Of a DNA stretch of 64,000 nucleotides, positions 27,728 to 35,518 are shown one piece after another; the stretch's first letter is position 1, and each line of letters starts with the position of its first letter. The DNA comes from Streptomyces sp. CMB-StM0423. Its GTDB lineage: Bacteria > Actinomycetota > Actinomycetes > Streptomycetales > Streptomycetaceae. Below the pieces are notes generated by a model that saw only the letters and a list, made by a program, of their open reading frames with translations, had not been told where the DNA came from and ran no database searches. Made by a program: the position numbers and the translations under genes. The DNA lies in contig NZ_CP025407.1 in assembly GCF_002847285.1 (NCBI RefSeq), forward strand, positions 1,426,001 through 1,490,000. Direction: 5' to 3'.

Positions 27728-30028
27728 TCAGCCGCCGTCCAGCGTCAGCCGCGGCTTCGGCCCGTCGGTGCGCCCCGCCGGCGGCCTGCGGCTGCCCGCG
27801 CGGTACGGGGCCGGCCACGGGGCACCCGGCCCGGTGTAGCCCTGCTCGGCGGCGGCGTGCAGCGTCCAGTGCGGGTCGTAGAGGTGGGGGCGGGCCAGGG
27901 CGCACAGGTCGGCGCGGCCGGCGAGGATCAGGGAGTTGACGTCGTCCCACGAGGAGATCGCCCCGACCGCGATCACCGGGATCCCCGTCTCCGCGCGGAT
28001 CCGGTCGGCGTACGGCGTCTGGTACGAGCGGCCGAACGCCGGCCGCTCGTCGGCGACGACCTGGCCCGTGGAGACGTCGATCGCCGCCGCACCGTGGGCG
28101 GCGAACGCGCGGGCGACCGCGACCGCGTCGGCCCCGGTCGTGCCGCCCTCGGCCCAGTCGGTGGCCGAGATCCGCACGGTCACGGGGCGGTCGGCCGGCC
28201 ACGCGGCCCGTACCGCGTCGAAGACCTCCAGCGGGTAGCGCAGCCTGCCGTCGAGGCCGCCGCCGTAGGCGTCGGTGCGGCGGTTGGTCAGCGGGGAGAG
28301 GAAGCCGGACAGCAGGTAGCCGTGCGCGCAGTGCAGCTCCAGCAGGTCGAACCCGGCGCGGGCGGCGCGCCGCGCGGCGGCGGCGAACTCCTCGCGGATC
28401 TCGTCCATCCCGGCGCGGTCCAGCGCGCGCGGCGTCTGGTTCAGGCCCGCGCGGTACGGCAGCGGGGAGGGGGCGACGACGGGCCAGTTGCCGTCGGGCA
28501 GCGGCTCGTCGATGCCCTCCCACATCAGCTTCGTGGAGCCCTTGCGGCCGGAGTGGCCGAGCTGGATGCCGAGGGCGGCGCCGGGCGCGTGGCCGCGTAC
28601 GAAGTCGGTGACGCGGCGCCAGCCGGCCTCCTGCTCGTCCGACCACAGGCCGGTGCAGCCGGGGGTGATGCGGCCGCGGGGGCTGACGCAGACCATCTCG
28701 GTCATCACCAGTCCGGCGCCGCCGAGCGCGCGGGCGCCGAGGTGGACGAGGTGGAAGTCGCCCGGCAGGCCGTCCTCGGCGACGTACATGTCCATCGGCG
28801 AGCACACGACGCGGTTGCGCAGCGTCAGGCCGCCGAGGGTGTACGGCGTGAACATCGGCGGCGTGCCCTCCGGTACCCCCGCCTCCCGCTCCACGGCGGC
28901 GACGAAGCCGGGGTCGCGCAGCCGCAGGTTGTCGTGGGTGATGCGGCGGCTGCGGGTCAGCAGGTCGAATGCGAACTGCCGCGGCGGGCGGCCGAGATGG
29001 CGCGCCAGGTCCTCGAACCACTCGCGGCTGGCGTGCGCGGCGCGCTGGGTGGAGGCGACGACGGGCTTGCGTTCGGCTTCGTACGCCGCGAGCGCGGCCG
29101 GCACGTCCGGCTGCTCCTCGACGCACGCGGCGAGCGCGAGGGCGTCCTCGACGGCGAGTTTGGTGCCGGAGCCGACGGAGAAGTGCGCGGTGTGGGCGGC
29201 GTCGCCGAGGAGGACGACGGCGCCGCCGCCGGGCGAAGGCTCGTGCCACCAGCGGTCGTTGACGACCGTGCGGAAAGCCGTCCACTGCGAGCGGTTGCCC
29301 GTCAGCGGCCGGCCGCCGAGCGCGTCGGCGAAGTACGCGGCGCACCGCTTGGCCGTCTCCTCCTCGCCGCAGGCGTCGAGCCCGGCGCGCCGCCAGACCT
29401 CCTCGCGCATCTCGACGATGACGGTGGAGGCTTCCTCGGGCGAGACCGCATACGGGTAGCCGTGCAACTGCATGACGCCCGCGTCCGTCTCGGCGATCTC
29501 GAAGCGGAAGGCGTCGAACGCGAACGGCGCGGACAGCCACACGTACCGGCAGCGGTGTGCGGCGATCCGGGGGCGGAAGACATCGGCGTGCGCCTCGCGG
29601 GTGACGCTGTTCACGCCGTCGGCGCCGACGACGAGGTCGTGGCCGCGGGCGAGTTCGGCGGCGGGCGGCGCCTCGGTACGGAACCGCAGGTCGACGCCGA
29701 GGTCGCGGCAGCGCTGCTGGAGCACCGCGAGCAGCCGGCGGCGGCCGAGGGCCGCGAAGCCGTGGCCGCCGGAGCGCTGCACGGTGCCGCGGTGGACGAT
29801 GTCGATGTCGTCCCAGCGCACGAACTCCCGCTGCAGCGCGGCGTAGACGGCGGGGTCGGCGTGCTCGATGCCGCCGAGGGTCTCGTCGGAGAGCACGACG
29901 CCGAAGCCGTACGTGCTGTCCGGGGCGTTGCGCTCGTAGACGGTGACCGTACGGGCGGGGTCGAGCCGCTTGAGGAGCGCCGCGGCGTACAGCCCGCCGG
30001 GCCCGCCGCCGATGACCGCGGCCCGCAC
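27728..30028 (-). CDS. Fused FAD monooxygenase / old yellow enzyme
   Basis: A 766-residue two-domain flavoprotein. Residues 1-390 are an aromatic-ring monooxygenase with GGGPGG, DLVVGADGVNS and VVLLGDAAHTAHFSVGSG. Residues 392-766 are an old-yellow-enzyme reductase (FTPYTLGGLTLRNRVV, HLGARALGGAGLVMTEM, LLELHCAHGYLLSGFLSP). This fusion and length match 2-aminobenzoyl-CoA monooxygenase/reductase of Azoarcus evansii, which hydroxylates and then reduces the ring; databases also call it salicylyl-CoA 5-hydroxylase/oxidoreductase. The GTG at 30028 lies five bases after the stop of the enoyl-CoA hydratase gene. It is the committing enzyme of the proposed anthranilate pathway. Confidence 0.9.
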   Translation of the reverse strand: MRAAVIGGGPGGLYAAALLKRLDPARTVTVYERNAPDSTYGFGVVLSDETLGGIEHADPAVYAALQREFVRWDDIDIVHRGTVQRSGGHGFAALGRRRLLAVLQQRCRDLGVDLRFRTEAPPAAELARGHDLVVGADGVNSVTREAHADVFRPRIAAHRCRYVWLSAPFAFDAFRFEIAETDAGVMQLHGYPYAVSPEEASTVIVEMREEVWRRAGLDACGEEETAKRCAAYFADALGGRPLTGNRSQWTAFRTVVNDRWWHEPSPGGGAVVLLGDAAHTAHFSVGSGTKLAVEDALALAACVEEQPDVPAALAAYEAERKPVVASTQRAAHASREWFEDLARHLGRPPRQFAFDLLTRSRRITHDNLRLRDPGFVAAVEREAGVPEGTPPMFTPYTLGGLTLRNRVVCSPMDMYVAEDGLPGDFHLVHLGARALGGAGLVMTEMVCVSPRGRITPGCTGLWSDEQEAGWRRVTDFVRGHAPGAALGIQLGHSGRKGSTKLMWEGIDEPLPDGNWPVVAPSPLPYRAGLNQTPRALDRAGMDEIREEFAAAARRAARAGFDLLELHCAHGYLLSGFLSPLTNRRTDAYGGGLDGRLRYPLEVFDAVRAAWPADRPVTVRISATDWAEGGTTGADAVAVARAFAAHGAAAIDVSTGQVVADERPAFGRSYQTPYADRIRAETGIPVIAVGAISSWDDVNSLILAGRADLCALARPHLYDPHWTLHAAAEQGYTGPGAPWPAPYRAGSRRPPAGRTDGPKPRLTLDGG

Positions 30029-30033
30029 GGCGC

Positions 30034-30861
30034 TCAGCGCCCCTGCCAGGCGGGGGGCCGCTTGGCGGTGAACGCGGCGTGGAACTCGGCGTAGTCGGCG
30101 CTGTTCATCAGCAGCGCCTGGGTGGCGGCGTCCATCTCGACGGCGGCGGCGAGCGGCATGTCGAGCTCGGCGGTGAGCAGCGCCTTGGTCTGCGCGTACG
30201 CGAGCGCAGGCCCGGCGGCGAGGCGGCGGGCCAGCGCGGCGGCGGCCTCGTCGGCGCGGCCCTCGTCGGCGAGTTCGCTGAGGAGGCCGATGCGTTCTGC
30301 CTCGGCGGCGCGGACGGCGTCGCCGAGCATCAGCAGCCGGGTCGCGTGCCCGAGGCCGACGACGCGGGGCAGCAGGTAGGCGGCGCCCATGTCGCCGCCG
30401 GAGAGGCCGACGCGGGTGAAGAGGAAGGCGAAGCGCGCGGAGTGGTCGGCGACGCGGAAGTCGGCGGCGAGCGCGAGGACGGCACCGGCGCCGGCGGCGA
30501 CCCCGTGCACGGCGGCGACCACCGGGAACGGGGCCTCGCGCAGGGCCCGTACGACCTGTCCCGTCATGCGGTTGAAGTCCAGCAGCCGGCCGGTGTCCAT
30601 GGCCAGGGTGGCGCCGATGATCTCGTCGACGTCGCCGCCGGAGCAGAAGCCCCGGCCCGCGCCGGCGAGGACGAGCGCGCGGGTGCCGCCGGTGCGGGCC
30701 AGCTCGGCGATGAGGTCGCGGAGGTCCGCGTACGCCTCGAAGGTCAGCGCGTTGAGCTTCTCGGGGCGGTCGAGCGTGACGGTGACGACGCCGTCGTCTT
30801 CTGTGACCCGCAGGTGCTCCCACTGCTCGGTGCGGCCGGCGGATCCGGTGAACGGGCTCAT
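30034..30861 (-). CDS. Enoyl-CoA hydratase/isomerase family protein
   Basis: Crotonase-fold enzyme of 275 residues. The first oxyanion-hole segment is AGRGFCSGGDVDEII and the second is VHGVAAGAGAVLALAADFR; the LSGGDMGAAYLLPRVVG stretch follows. It should act on a CoA thioester produced by the fused flavoprotein, either hydrating or hydrolysing the ring. It is the first gene of the two-gene unit with the monooxygenase, five bases apart, under a promoter that carries the shared palindromic element. The glutamates of the classic hydratase are not clearly placed, so isomerase or hydrolase activity is possible. Confidence 0.88.
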   Translation of the reverse strand: MSPFTGSAGRTEQWEHLRVTEDDGVVTVTLDRPEKLNALTFEAYADLRDLIAELARTGGTRALVLAGAGRGFCSGGDVDEIIGATLAMDTGRLLDFNRMTGQVVRALREAPFPVVAAVHGVAAGAGAVLALAADFRVADHSARFAFLFTRVGLSGGDMGAAYLLPRVVGLGHATRLLMLGDAVRAAEAERIGLLSELADEGRADEAAAALARRLAAGPALAYAQTKALLTAELDMPLAAAVEMDAATQALLMNSADYAEFHAAFTAKRPPAWQGR

Positions 30862-30912
30862 CGTGCGCGGCCCCTGTCTGCAGACGGTGGCGGGCGGTGG
30901 CGGTAAACCGAA

Positions 30913-30940
30913 GTTATCACTCGTACGTGACTGTCGTCAC
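30913..30940 (-). promoter_or_regulatory. Candidate promoter of hydratase-monooxygenase unit
   Basis: On the minus strand GTGACG (30940-30935) and GATAAC (30918-30913) are 16 bases apart, about 50 bases ahead of the ATG at 30861. Confidence 0.45.
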
Positions 30941-30941
30941 G
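30926..30941. promoter_or_regulatory. Shared operator-like palindrome, hydratase side
   Basis: CGTGAC-TGTC-GTCACG is a perfect inverted repeat. Fourteen of its bases recur exactly at 22587-22600. It overlaps the -35 element of the promoter. Confidence 0.6.
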
Positions 30942-31034
30942 ACCGCGCGATACGGGCCCGGGGCGCAGGAGGGTCCCGCCGAACGGCCCCGGGGAGCGGG
31001 CGGCCGGGCGGACGGGCGGTCAGAAGTGGGGCGT

Positions 31035-32033
31035 TCAGCCCAGGGTGGCGACCATGAGCGCCTTGATGGTGTGCATCCGGTTCTCCGCCTCGTCGAAGAC
31101 GACGGAGTGCGCCGACTCGAAGACCTCGTCGGTGACCTCCAGCGAGGTCAGCCCGTGCCGCGCGTGGATCTCCCGGCCGACTGCCGTGCCGAGGTCGTGG
31201 AAGGCGGGCAGGCAGTGCAGGAACTTCACGTCCGGGTTGCCGGTGGCGTGCAGGACGTCCATCGTCACCGCGTACGGGCGCAGCGCCGTGATCCGCTCGT
31301 CCCACACCTCCTGGGGCTCGCCCATCGAGACCCACACGTCGGTGGCGACGAAGTCGGCGCCGGCCACGCCCTCGGCGATGTCGGCGGTGAGGGTGATCCG
31401 GGCGCCGGAGGCGGCGGCGAGCCGGCGGGCCTCGGCGACGACGGTGCCGTCGGGCCAGTACGCCTCGGGCGCGACGATGCGCACGTCCATGCCGAGCAGG
31501 GCGGCGGTGACGAGGCAGGAGTTGCCCATGTTGAAGCGGGCGTCGCCGAGGTAGGCGTACGCGATCTCCCCGACCGGGCCCGGGCGGTGCTCGGACATCG
31601 TGAGCACGTCGGCGAGCATCTGCGTGGGGTGCCACTCGTCGGTCAGGCCGTTGTAGACGGGCACGCCGGCGTACGCGGCCAGCTCCTCGACGGCCGACTG
31701 GGCGGCGCCGCGGTACTGGATGGCGTCGTACATCCGCCCCAGCACCCGCGCGGTGTCCTTCACCGACTCCTTGTGGCCGAGCTGCGAGCCGGCCGGGTCC
31801 ATGTACGTGGTCGACGCGCCCTGGTCCGCCGCCGCGACCTCGAACGCGGCGCGGGTGCGCGTCGAGGTCTTCTCGAAGACCAGCGCGACGTTCTTCCCGG
31901 CCAGCCGCTGCCGCTCGGCGCCCGCCCGCTTCGCCGCCTTCAGCTCGGCGGCCAGCGCCAGGAGGTGGTGCAGCTCCTCGGCGGTGTAGTCCAGCTCCTT
32001 GACGAAGGTCCGGCCGGTGAGGTCTATCGCCAT
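31035..32033 (-). CDS. argF: Ornithine carbamoyltransferase
   Basis: Cytoplasmic enzyme that forms citrulline from ornithine and carbamoyl phosphate, or runs in reverse in the arginine deiminase route; 332 residues. The carbamoyl-phosphate motif [13 protein letters not shown], the ornithine motif HCLPAFHD and [11 protein letters not shown] are intact. The ATG at 32033 has AGGAGCG upstream; the open frame further upstream is spurious. The promoter region carries TATAGT and a perfect ARG-box-like palindrome. arcA lies 2 kb away on the same strand, so a catabolic role is possible; sequence does not separate ArgF from ArcB. Confidence 0.95.
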   Translation of the reverse strand: MAIDLTGRTFVKELDYTAEELHHLLALAAELKAAKRAGAERQRLAGKNVALVFEKTSTRTRAAFEVAAADQGASTTYMDPAGSQLGHKESVKDTARVLGRMYDAIQYRGAAQSAVEELAAYAGVPVYNGLTDEWHPTQMLADVLTMSEHRPGPVGEIAYAYLGDARFNMGNSCLVTAALLGMDVRIVAPEAYWPDGTVVAEARRLAAASGARITLTADIAEGVAGADFVATDVWVSMGEPQEVWDERITALRPYAVTMDVLHATGNPDVKFLHCLPAFHDLGTAVGREIHARHGLTSLEVTDEVFESAHSVVFDEAENRMHTIKALMVATLG

Positions 32034-32055
32034 GGTTCCGCGCTCCTGAGATTCT

Positions 32056-32071
32056 ATGCGTTCGAACGCAT
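32056..32071. promoter_or_regulatory. ARG-box-like palindrome upstream of argF
   Basis: ATGCGTTCGAACGCAT is a perfect 16-bp palindrome placed 22 bases before the argF start and just downstream of the -10 element. It fits the spacing of an ArgR half-site pair (wTGMATwwwwATKCAw) at 12 of 16 positions. Confidence 0.5.
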
Positions 32072-32072
32072 C

Positions 32073-32078
32073 ACTATA
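32073..32078 (-). promoter_or_regulatory. -10 element of argF promoter
   Basis: TATAGT on the minus strand, about 40 bases ahead of the argF ATG, directly followed by the palindrome. The -35 partner is weak. Confidence 0.5.
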
Positions 32079-32176
32079 CAGACCGACTGGTGGGCCGGGT
32101 CCAGTACTACCCTCGCGCTTCTGACGCGTACCCGCGCCGCCGCCGGTGGCACACGGGGCGCCTCCTCCAGCTTGCG

Positions 32177-33127
32177 TCAGCTTCCGTTCGCGGCCGAGCG
32201 CGGTGGCCGGCGCGCCCGGTTCCGGAACTGCGCGGGCGACGAGCCGACCACGCGGCGGAACGCGGTGCTGAACGCGCTCTCGGACAGGTAGCCCGTGGCC
32301 CGGGCCAGCTCGGAGATCGACATCGCGTCCCGGGCGAGGGCGTCGCGGGCGAGGCTCATGCGCCACTGGATCAGGTACTCCAGCGGCGGGACCCCGACGT
32401 GGTTCTTGAACGCCTGGGCGAACGCGGAACGCGACATGCGGCTCACCTCGGCCAGCTCCTTGAGGCTCCAGGAGTGGGCCACGTCCGCGTGCACGGCGCG
32501 CAGCGCGGCACCGATGCCGTCGTCGTTGAGGGCACCCAGCCAGCCGGTGGGCCGGTCCGTCTGAGCGGCGTGGGCGCGCAGCATGTGCACGAGCAGGATC
32601 TGCGCGAGGTGGTTCTGCACCAGCGGGCCGCCGGCGGCGGTGACCCCGACCTCGGTGGCCAGGAGATCGATCAGTTGCGCGAGCCGCCTGCCGTGGGGAT
32701 CGGCCACGCGGACGATCACGACCGGCGGCAGGAGATCGGTGAGGAGGGCGGCGTTCCGCTCGTCGAACCCGATGTGCCCGACGCAGAGGTAGAGGTCGTC
32801 CTCGGACTGCGGGCCGATCCGCACGAACCCGTCTTCCGCGCCCGCCAGCACCGGCTCAGCGGGGCGCGGGCGTGCGTCGAGCGAGCCGGCGAGCACGTAC
32901 GGCGGCGGGTTGCCCAGCATGAAGGTGTCGCCCGCCCGCAGGAGCACCGGCTCGTGCCCTTCGAGGATCAGCCAGCACGTGCCGCGCACGAGGCCGCCGA
33001 CCCGCACGTGCAGGAACGGGTCGAAGCGCAGCGCCCACTCTCCCGTGGCCCGGAGGCTGGGCCCGATGACCGTGCGGGGCCGGAGCAGGCCGATCGCGTC
33101 GGCCACGGGATCCCTGAAGCCGAGCAC
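32177..33127 (-). CDS. AraC-family regulator with cupin domain
   Basis: Regulator of about 316 residues of the AraC_binding_2/Cupin_6 type. The N-terminal cupin (residues 1-180) contains [17 protein letters not shown]; the C-terminal double helix-turn-helix includes [33 protein letters not shown] and [20 protein letters not shown]. The GTG at 33127 lies eight bases after AGGAGG and is preferred to the GTG at 33136. It is divergent from an SDR gene with a 122-bp shared region that holds the repeat GTAAAG-N9-CTTTAC, so it probably controls that gene in response to a small molecule. The pair stands between argF and arcA. Confidence 0.88.
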   Translation of the reverse strand: MLGFRDPVADAIGLLRPRTVIGPSLRATGEWALRFDPFLHVRVGGLVRGTCWLILEGHEPVLLRAGDTFMLGNPPPYVLAGSLDARPRPAEPVLAGAEDGFVRIGPQSEDDLYLCVGHIGFDERNAALLTDLLPPVVIVRVADPHGRRLAQLIDLLATEVGVTAAGGPLVQNHLAQILLVHMLRAHAAQTDRPTGWLGALNDDGIGAALRAVHADVAHSWSLKELAEVSRMSRSAFAQAFKNHVGVPPLEYLIQWRMSLARDALARDAMSISELARATGYLSESAFSTAFRRVVGSSPAQFRNRARRPPRSAANGS

Positions 33128-33150
33128 CCGCGCCACCTCCTGGACGATGC

Positions 33151-33171
33151 GTAAAGAAGTGTGGACTTTAC
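33151..33171. promoter_or_regulatory. Inverted repeat between AraC and SDR genes
   Basis: GTAAAG and CTTTAC are perfect complements nine bases apart, next to an AT-rich CATTAT that may be the -10 element of the SDR gene. It is a candidate operator for the AraC-type regulator. Confidence 0.45.
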
Positions 33172-33249
33172 ATTATGGATCACACTCCGCTGCTCCCGCA
33201 CTATCGAAGCCGGAAGGATCGGCACCGAGACAGTGATGGAGACACCCAC

Positions 33250-34002
33250 ATGGGACAGCTCGAAGGCAAGACCGCGGTGGTCACCGGGGGCAGCACCGGT
33301 ATCGGTCTGGCCACCGCCGTCCGGCTGGCGGACGAGGGCGCGTACGTGTTCGTCACCGGGCGGCGCGAGGCCGAGCTGGAAGCCGCCGTCAAGACCATCG
33401 GCACGGACCGGGCCACGGCGGTGGCCGGCGACATCGGCACGATGGCCGACCTGGACCGGCTCTACGACGCGGTACGGGCCAGGGGCGAGGGTCTGGACGT
33501 GCTCGTGGCGAACGCGGCGATCGGCACGTTCGTGACGCTGGAGCAGACCACCGAGGAGCACTTCGACCAGACCTTCGGGGTCAACGTCCGGGGCACGCTG
33601 TTCACCGTGCAGAAGGCGCTGCCGCTGCTCAACGACGGGGCCTCGGTCGTCCTGGTCGGCTCGACCGCCGGCGACCGCGGAGTGGAGGCGTTCGGCGCGT
33701 ACGCGGCGTCGAAGGCGGCCGTCCGGTCCTTCGCCCGGACGTGGTCCAACGAGCTGAAGGACCGCGGGATCCGGGTCAACGCGGTCTCGCCGGCATGGAT
33801 CGAGACCCCCGGCGGCACCGCCGCCTTCGGGGACGAGGAGACCGCCCGGGCCGTCAAGGAGAACGTCGCCGCGACCGTGGCCAAGGGGCGCATGGGCCGG
33901 CCCGACGAGGCCGCCGCGGTCGTGGCCTTCCTGGCCTCGGAGCAGAGCAGCTACGTCGTCGGCGCGAACCTCTACGTCGACGGAGGCACCAACCAGATCT
34001 GA
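33250..34002 (+). CDS. Short-chain dehydrogenase/reductase
   Basis: Classical NAD(P)-dependent SDR of 250 residues. Cofactor motif VVTGGSTGIGLATAV, NAA-type motif VANAAIGTF, catalytic Ser in VGSTAGDRG and YxxxK as YAASKAAVR. The C-terminus PDEAAAVVAFLASEQSSYVVG is family-typical. The ATG at 33250 follows GGAG at eight bases; an in-frame ATG at 33175 would add an unlikely N-terminus and lies in the control region. Divergent from the AraC-type regulator. Substrate unknown; such pairs often handle a ketone or quinone inducer. Confidence 0.92.
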   Translation: MGQLEGKTAVVTGGSTGIGLATAVRLADEGAYVFVTGRREAELEAAVKTIGTDRATAVAGDIGTMADLDRLYDAVRARGEGLDVLVANAAIGTFVTLEQTTEEHFDQTFGVNVRGTLFTVQKALPLLNDGASVVLVGSTAGDRGVEAFGAYAASKAAVRSFARTWSNELKDRGIRVNAVSPAWIETPGGTAAFGDEETARAVKENVAATVAKGRMGRPDEAAAVVAFLASEQSSYVVGANLYVDGGTNQI

Positions 34003-34021
34003 GCGGCACCGCACGGCGGGT

Positions 34022-34051
34022 GGCATCCGGAGCGTCCCGGTCCCGGGTGCC
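34022..34051. terminator. Hairpin between convergent SDR and arcA
   Basis: GGCATCCGG and CCGGGTGCC pair with one wobble around a 12-base loop, between two convergent genes. Confidence 0.4.
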
Positions 34052-34103
34052 ATGCCGCTGCCGTCCGGGCCCGGAGCGGCGCCGCTGCTGTCCGAGCCCT
34101 CGA

Positions 34104-35345
34104 CTAGACCGGGTCGCGCTCGACGGGGCAGCTCATGCACCGCGGGCCGCCCCGGCCCCGGCCCAGTTCGCTGCCGCGGATCTCGATCACCTCGATGCCC
34201 TGCTTGCGCAGGAACGTGTTCGTGGTCGAGTTCCGCTCGTACGCCACCACCACGCCCGGCTCCACCGCCAGCACGTTGCAGCCGTCGTCCCACTGCTCCC
34301 GCTCCGCGGCGTGCACGTCCTGCGTCGCCGTCAGCACCCGGATCCCGTCCAGGCCCAGCGCGGCGGCGATGGCGTTGTGCATGTGCTCCGGCGGATGGTC
34401 GGTGACCTTCAGATCGTCGCTGCCCGACCCGGGCTCGATCGTGTACGAGCGCAGCATGCCCAGGCCCGCGTACTGCGTGAACGTATCGCCGTCGATCATC
34501 GTCATCACCGTGTCGAGGTGCATGAACGCCCGCGCCTTCGGCATGTCCAGCGCGACGATCGTCCGCGCGGAGCCCGCCGCGAACAGCCCGCGCGCCAGCA
34601 GCTCCACCGCCTGCGGCGTGGTGCGCTCGCTCATCCCGATGAGCACGGCGCCGTTGCCGATGACCAGCACGTCGCCGCCCTCGATGGTCGACGGGTAGTC
34701 CTCCTGGCCGCCGGACCAGACGTGGAACTCGCCCGACTGCGGCCCCGCGAACAGCGGGTGGTGCTTGTAGATCGCCTCGAAGTGGACCGTCTCGCGCTGC
34801 CGCGCCGGCCAGCGCATCGCGTTGATCGACACCCCGTCGTAGACCCAGCAGGACGTGTCCCGGGTGAACAGGTGGTTCGGCAGCGGGCCGAGGAGGAAGT
34901 CGTCCGGGTCCATCACGTGGAAGCGCACCGACGCCGGCTCGGCGAACCCCTCCAGGTACTCCCGCTTCGTCATCCCGCCGACCAGCGCTTCCACGAGCGC
35001 CGCGGAGTCCATGGACTCGAAGGTGGAGCGGAGCTTCTCGGTGGCGAGCGGCCCGTACTCCTTCTCGTCGAAGACCCGGTCGAGGACCAGCGCCCGCGCC
35101 TCGGGAAGGTCCAGGGTCTCGGCGAGCAGGTCGCCGAAGAGGTGCACCTGCACGCCGCGGTCGCGCAGCACGTCGGCGAAGCCGTCGTGCTCCTCGCGGG
35201 CCCGGCGGACCCAGAGCACGTCGTCGAAGAGGAGGGCGTCCTTGTTGCGGGGCGTGAGCCGCTTCAGCTCCATGTCCGGCCGGTGGAGTATCACGCGGCT
35301 CAGGCGACCGGCCTCGGAGTCGACGCGGAATGAGGGCGCTGGCAT
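34104..35345 (-). CDS. arcA: Arginine deiminase
   Basis: Cytoplasmic hydrolase converting arginine to citrulline and ammonia; 413 residues. Guanidino-modifying-family motifs are in place: [25 protein letters not shown], the catalytic His in [10 protein letters not shown] and the nucleophilic Cys in [10 protein letters not shown] near the C-terminus. ATG start. With an ornithine carbamoyltransferase gene 2 kb away it could run the deiminase pathway to carbamoyl phosphate and ATP; a carbamate kinase gene is not in the window. In S. coelicolor, as I recall, the two genes are neighbours, so the AraC/SDR pair between them may be an insertion. Confidence 0.96.
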   Translation of the reverse strand: MPAPSFRVDSEAGRLSRVILHRPDMELKRLTPRNKDALLFDDVLWVRRAREEHDGFADVLRDRGVQVHLFGDLLAETLDLPEARALVLDRVFDEKEYGPLATEKLRSTFESMDSAALVEALVGGMTKREYLEGFAEPASVRFHVMDPDDFLLGPLPNHLFTRDTSCWVYDGVSINAMRWPARQRETVHFEAIYKHHPLFAGPQSGEFHVWSGGQEDYPSTIEGGDVLVIGNGAVLIGMSERTTPQAVELLARGLFAAGSARTIVALDMPKARAFMHLDTVMTMIDGDTFTQYAGLGMLRSYTIEPGSGSDDLKVTDHPPEHMHNAIAAALGLDGIRVLTATQDVHAAEREQWDDGCNVLAVEPGVVVAYERNSTTNTFLRKQGIEVIEIRGSELGRGRGGPRCMSCPVERDPV

Positions 35346-35518
35346 GAGATCAGACTGCCACGCGGGGCGACGCGGGGCAGCGGTTCGGGATCAGTGACGG
35401 GAGCGGGGCGGGGCGGGGGTTACGGGCCGGGTGCCGGGCGGCGGCGGTGCGGGGCGGACGGGGGCGACGGGCGGGGGGTGTGGCGGGCCCGCGGTGGTGG
35501 TGCGCGGGCCCGCCCGTC

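Noticed and set aside
27728..30823. A 1031-codon frame including the fused flavoprotein
   Set aside because: The first 265 codons are antisense-frame noise over the enoyl-CoA hydratase gene; the flavoprotein starts at the GTG at 30028.
30954..31000. A possible hairpin after argF (CCCGGGG and CCCCGGG)
   Set aside because: The arms are simple GC runs in a GC-rich gap with a loop over 20 bases, weak evidence for a real terminator.
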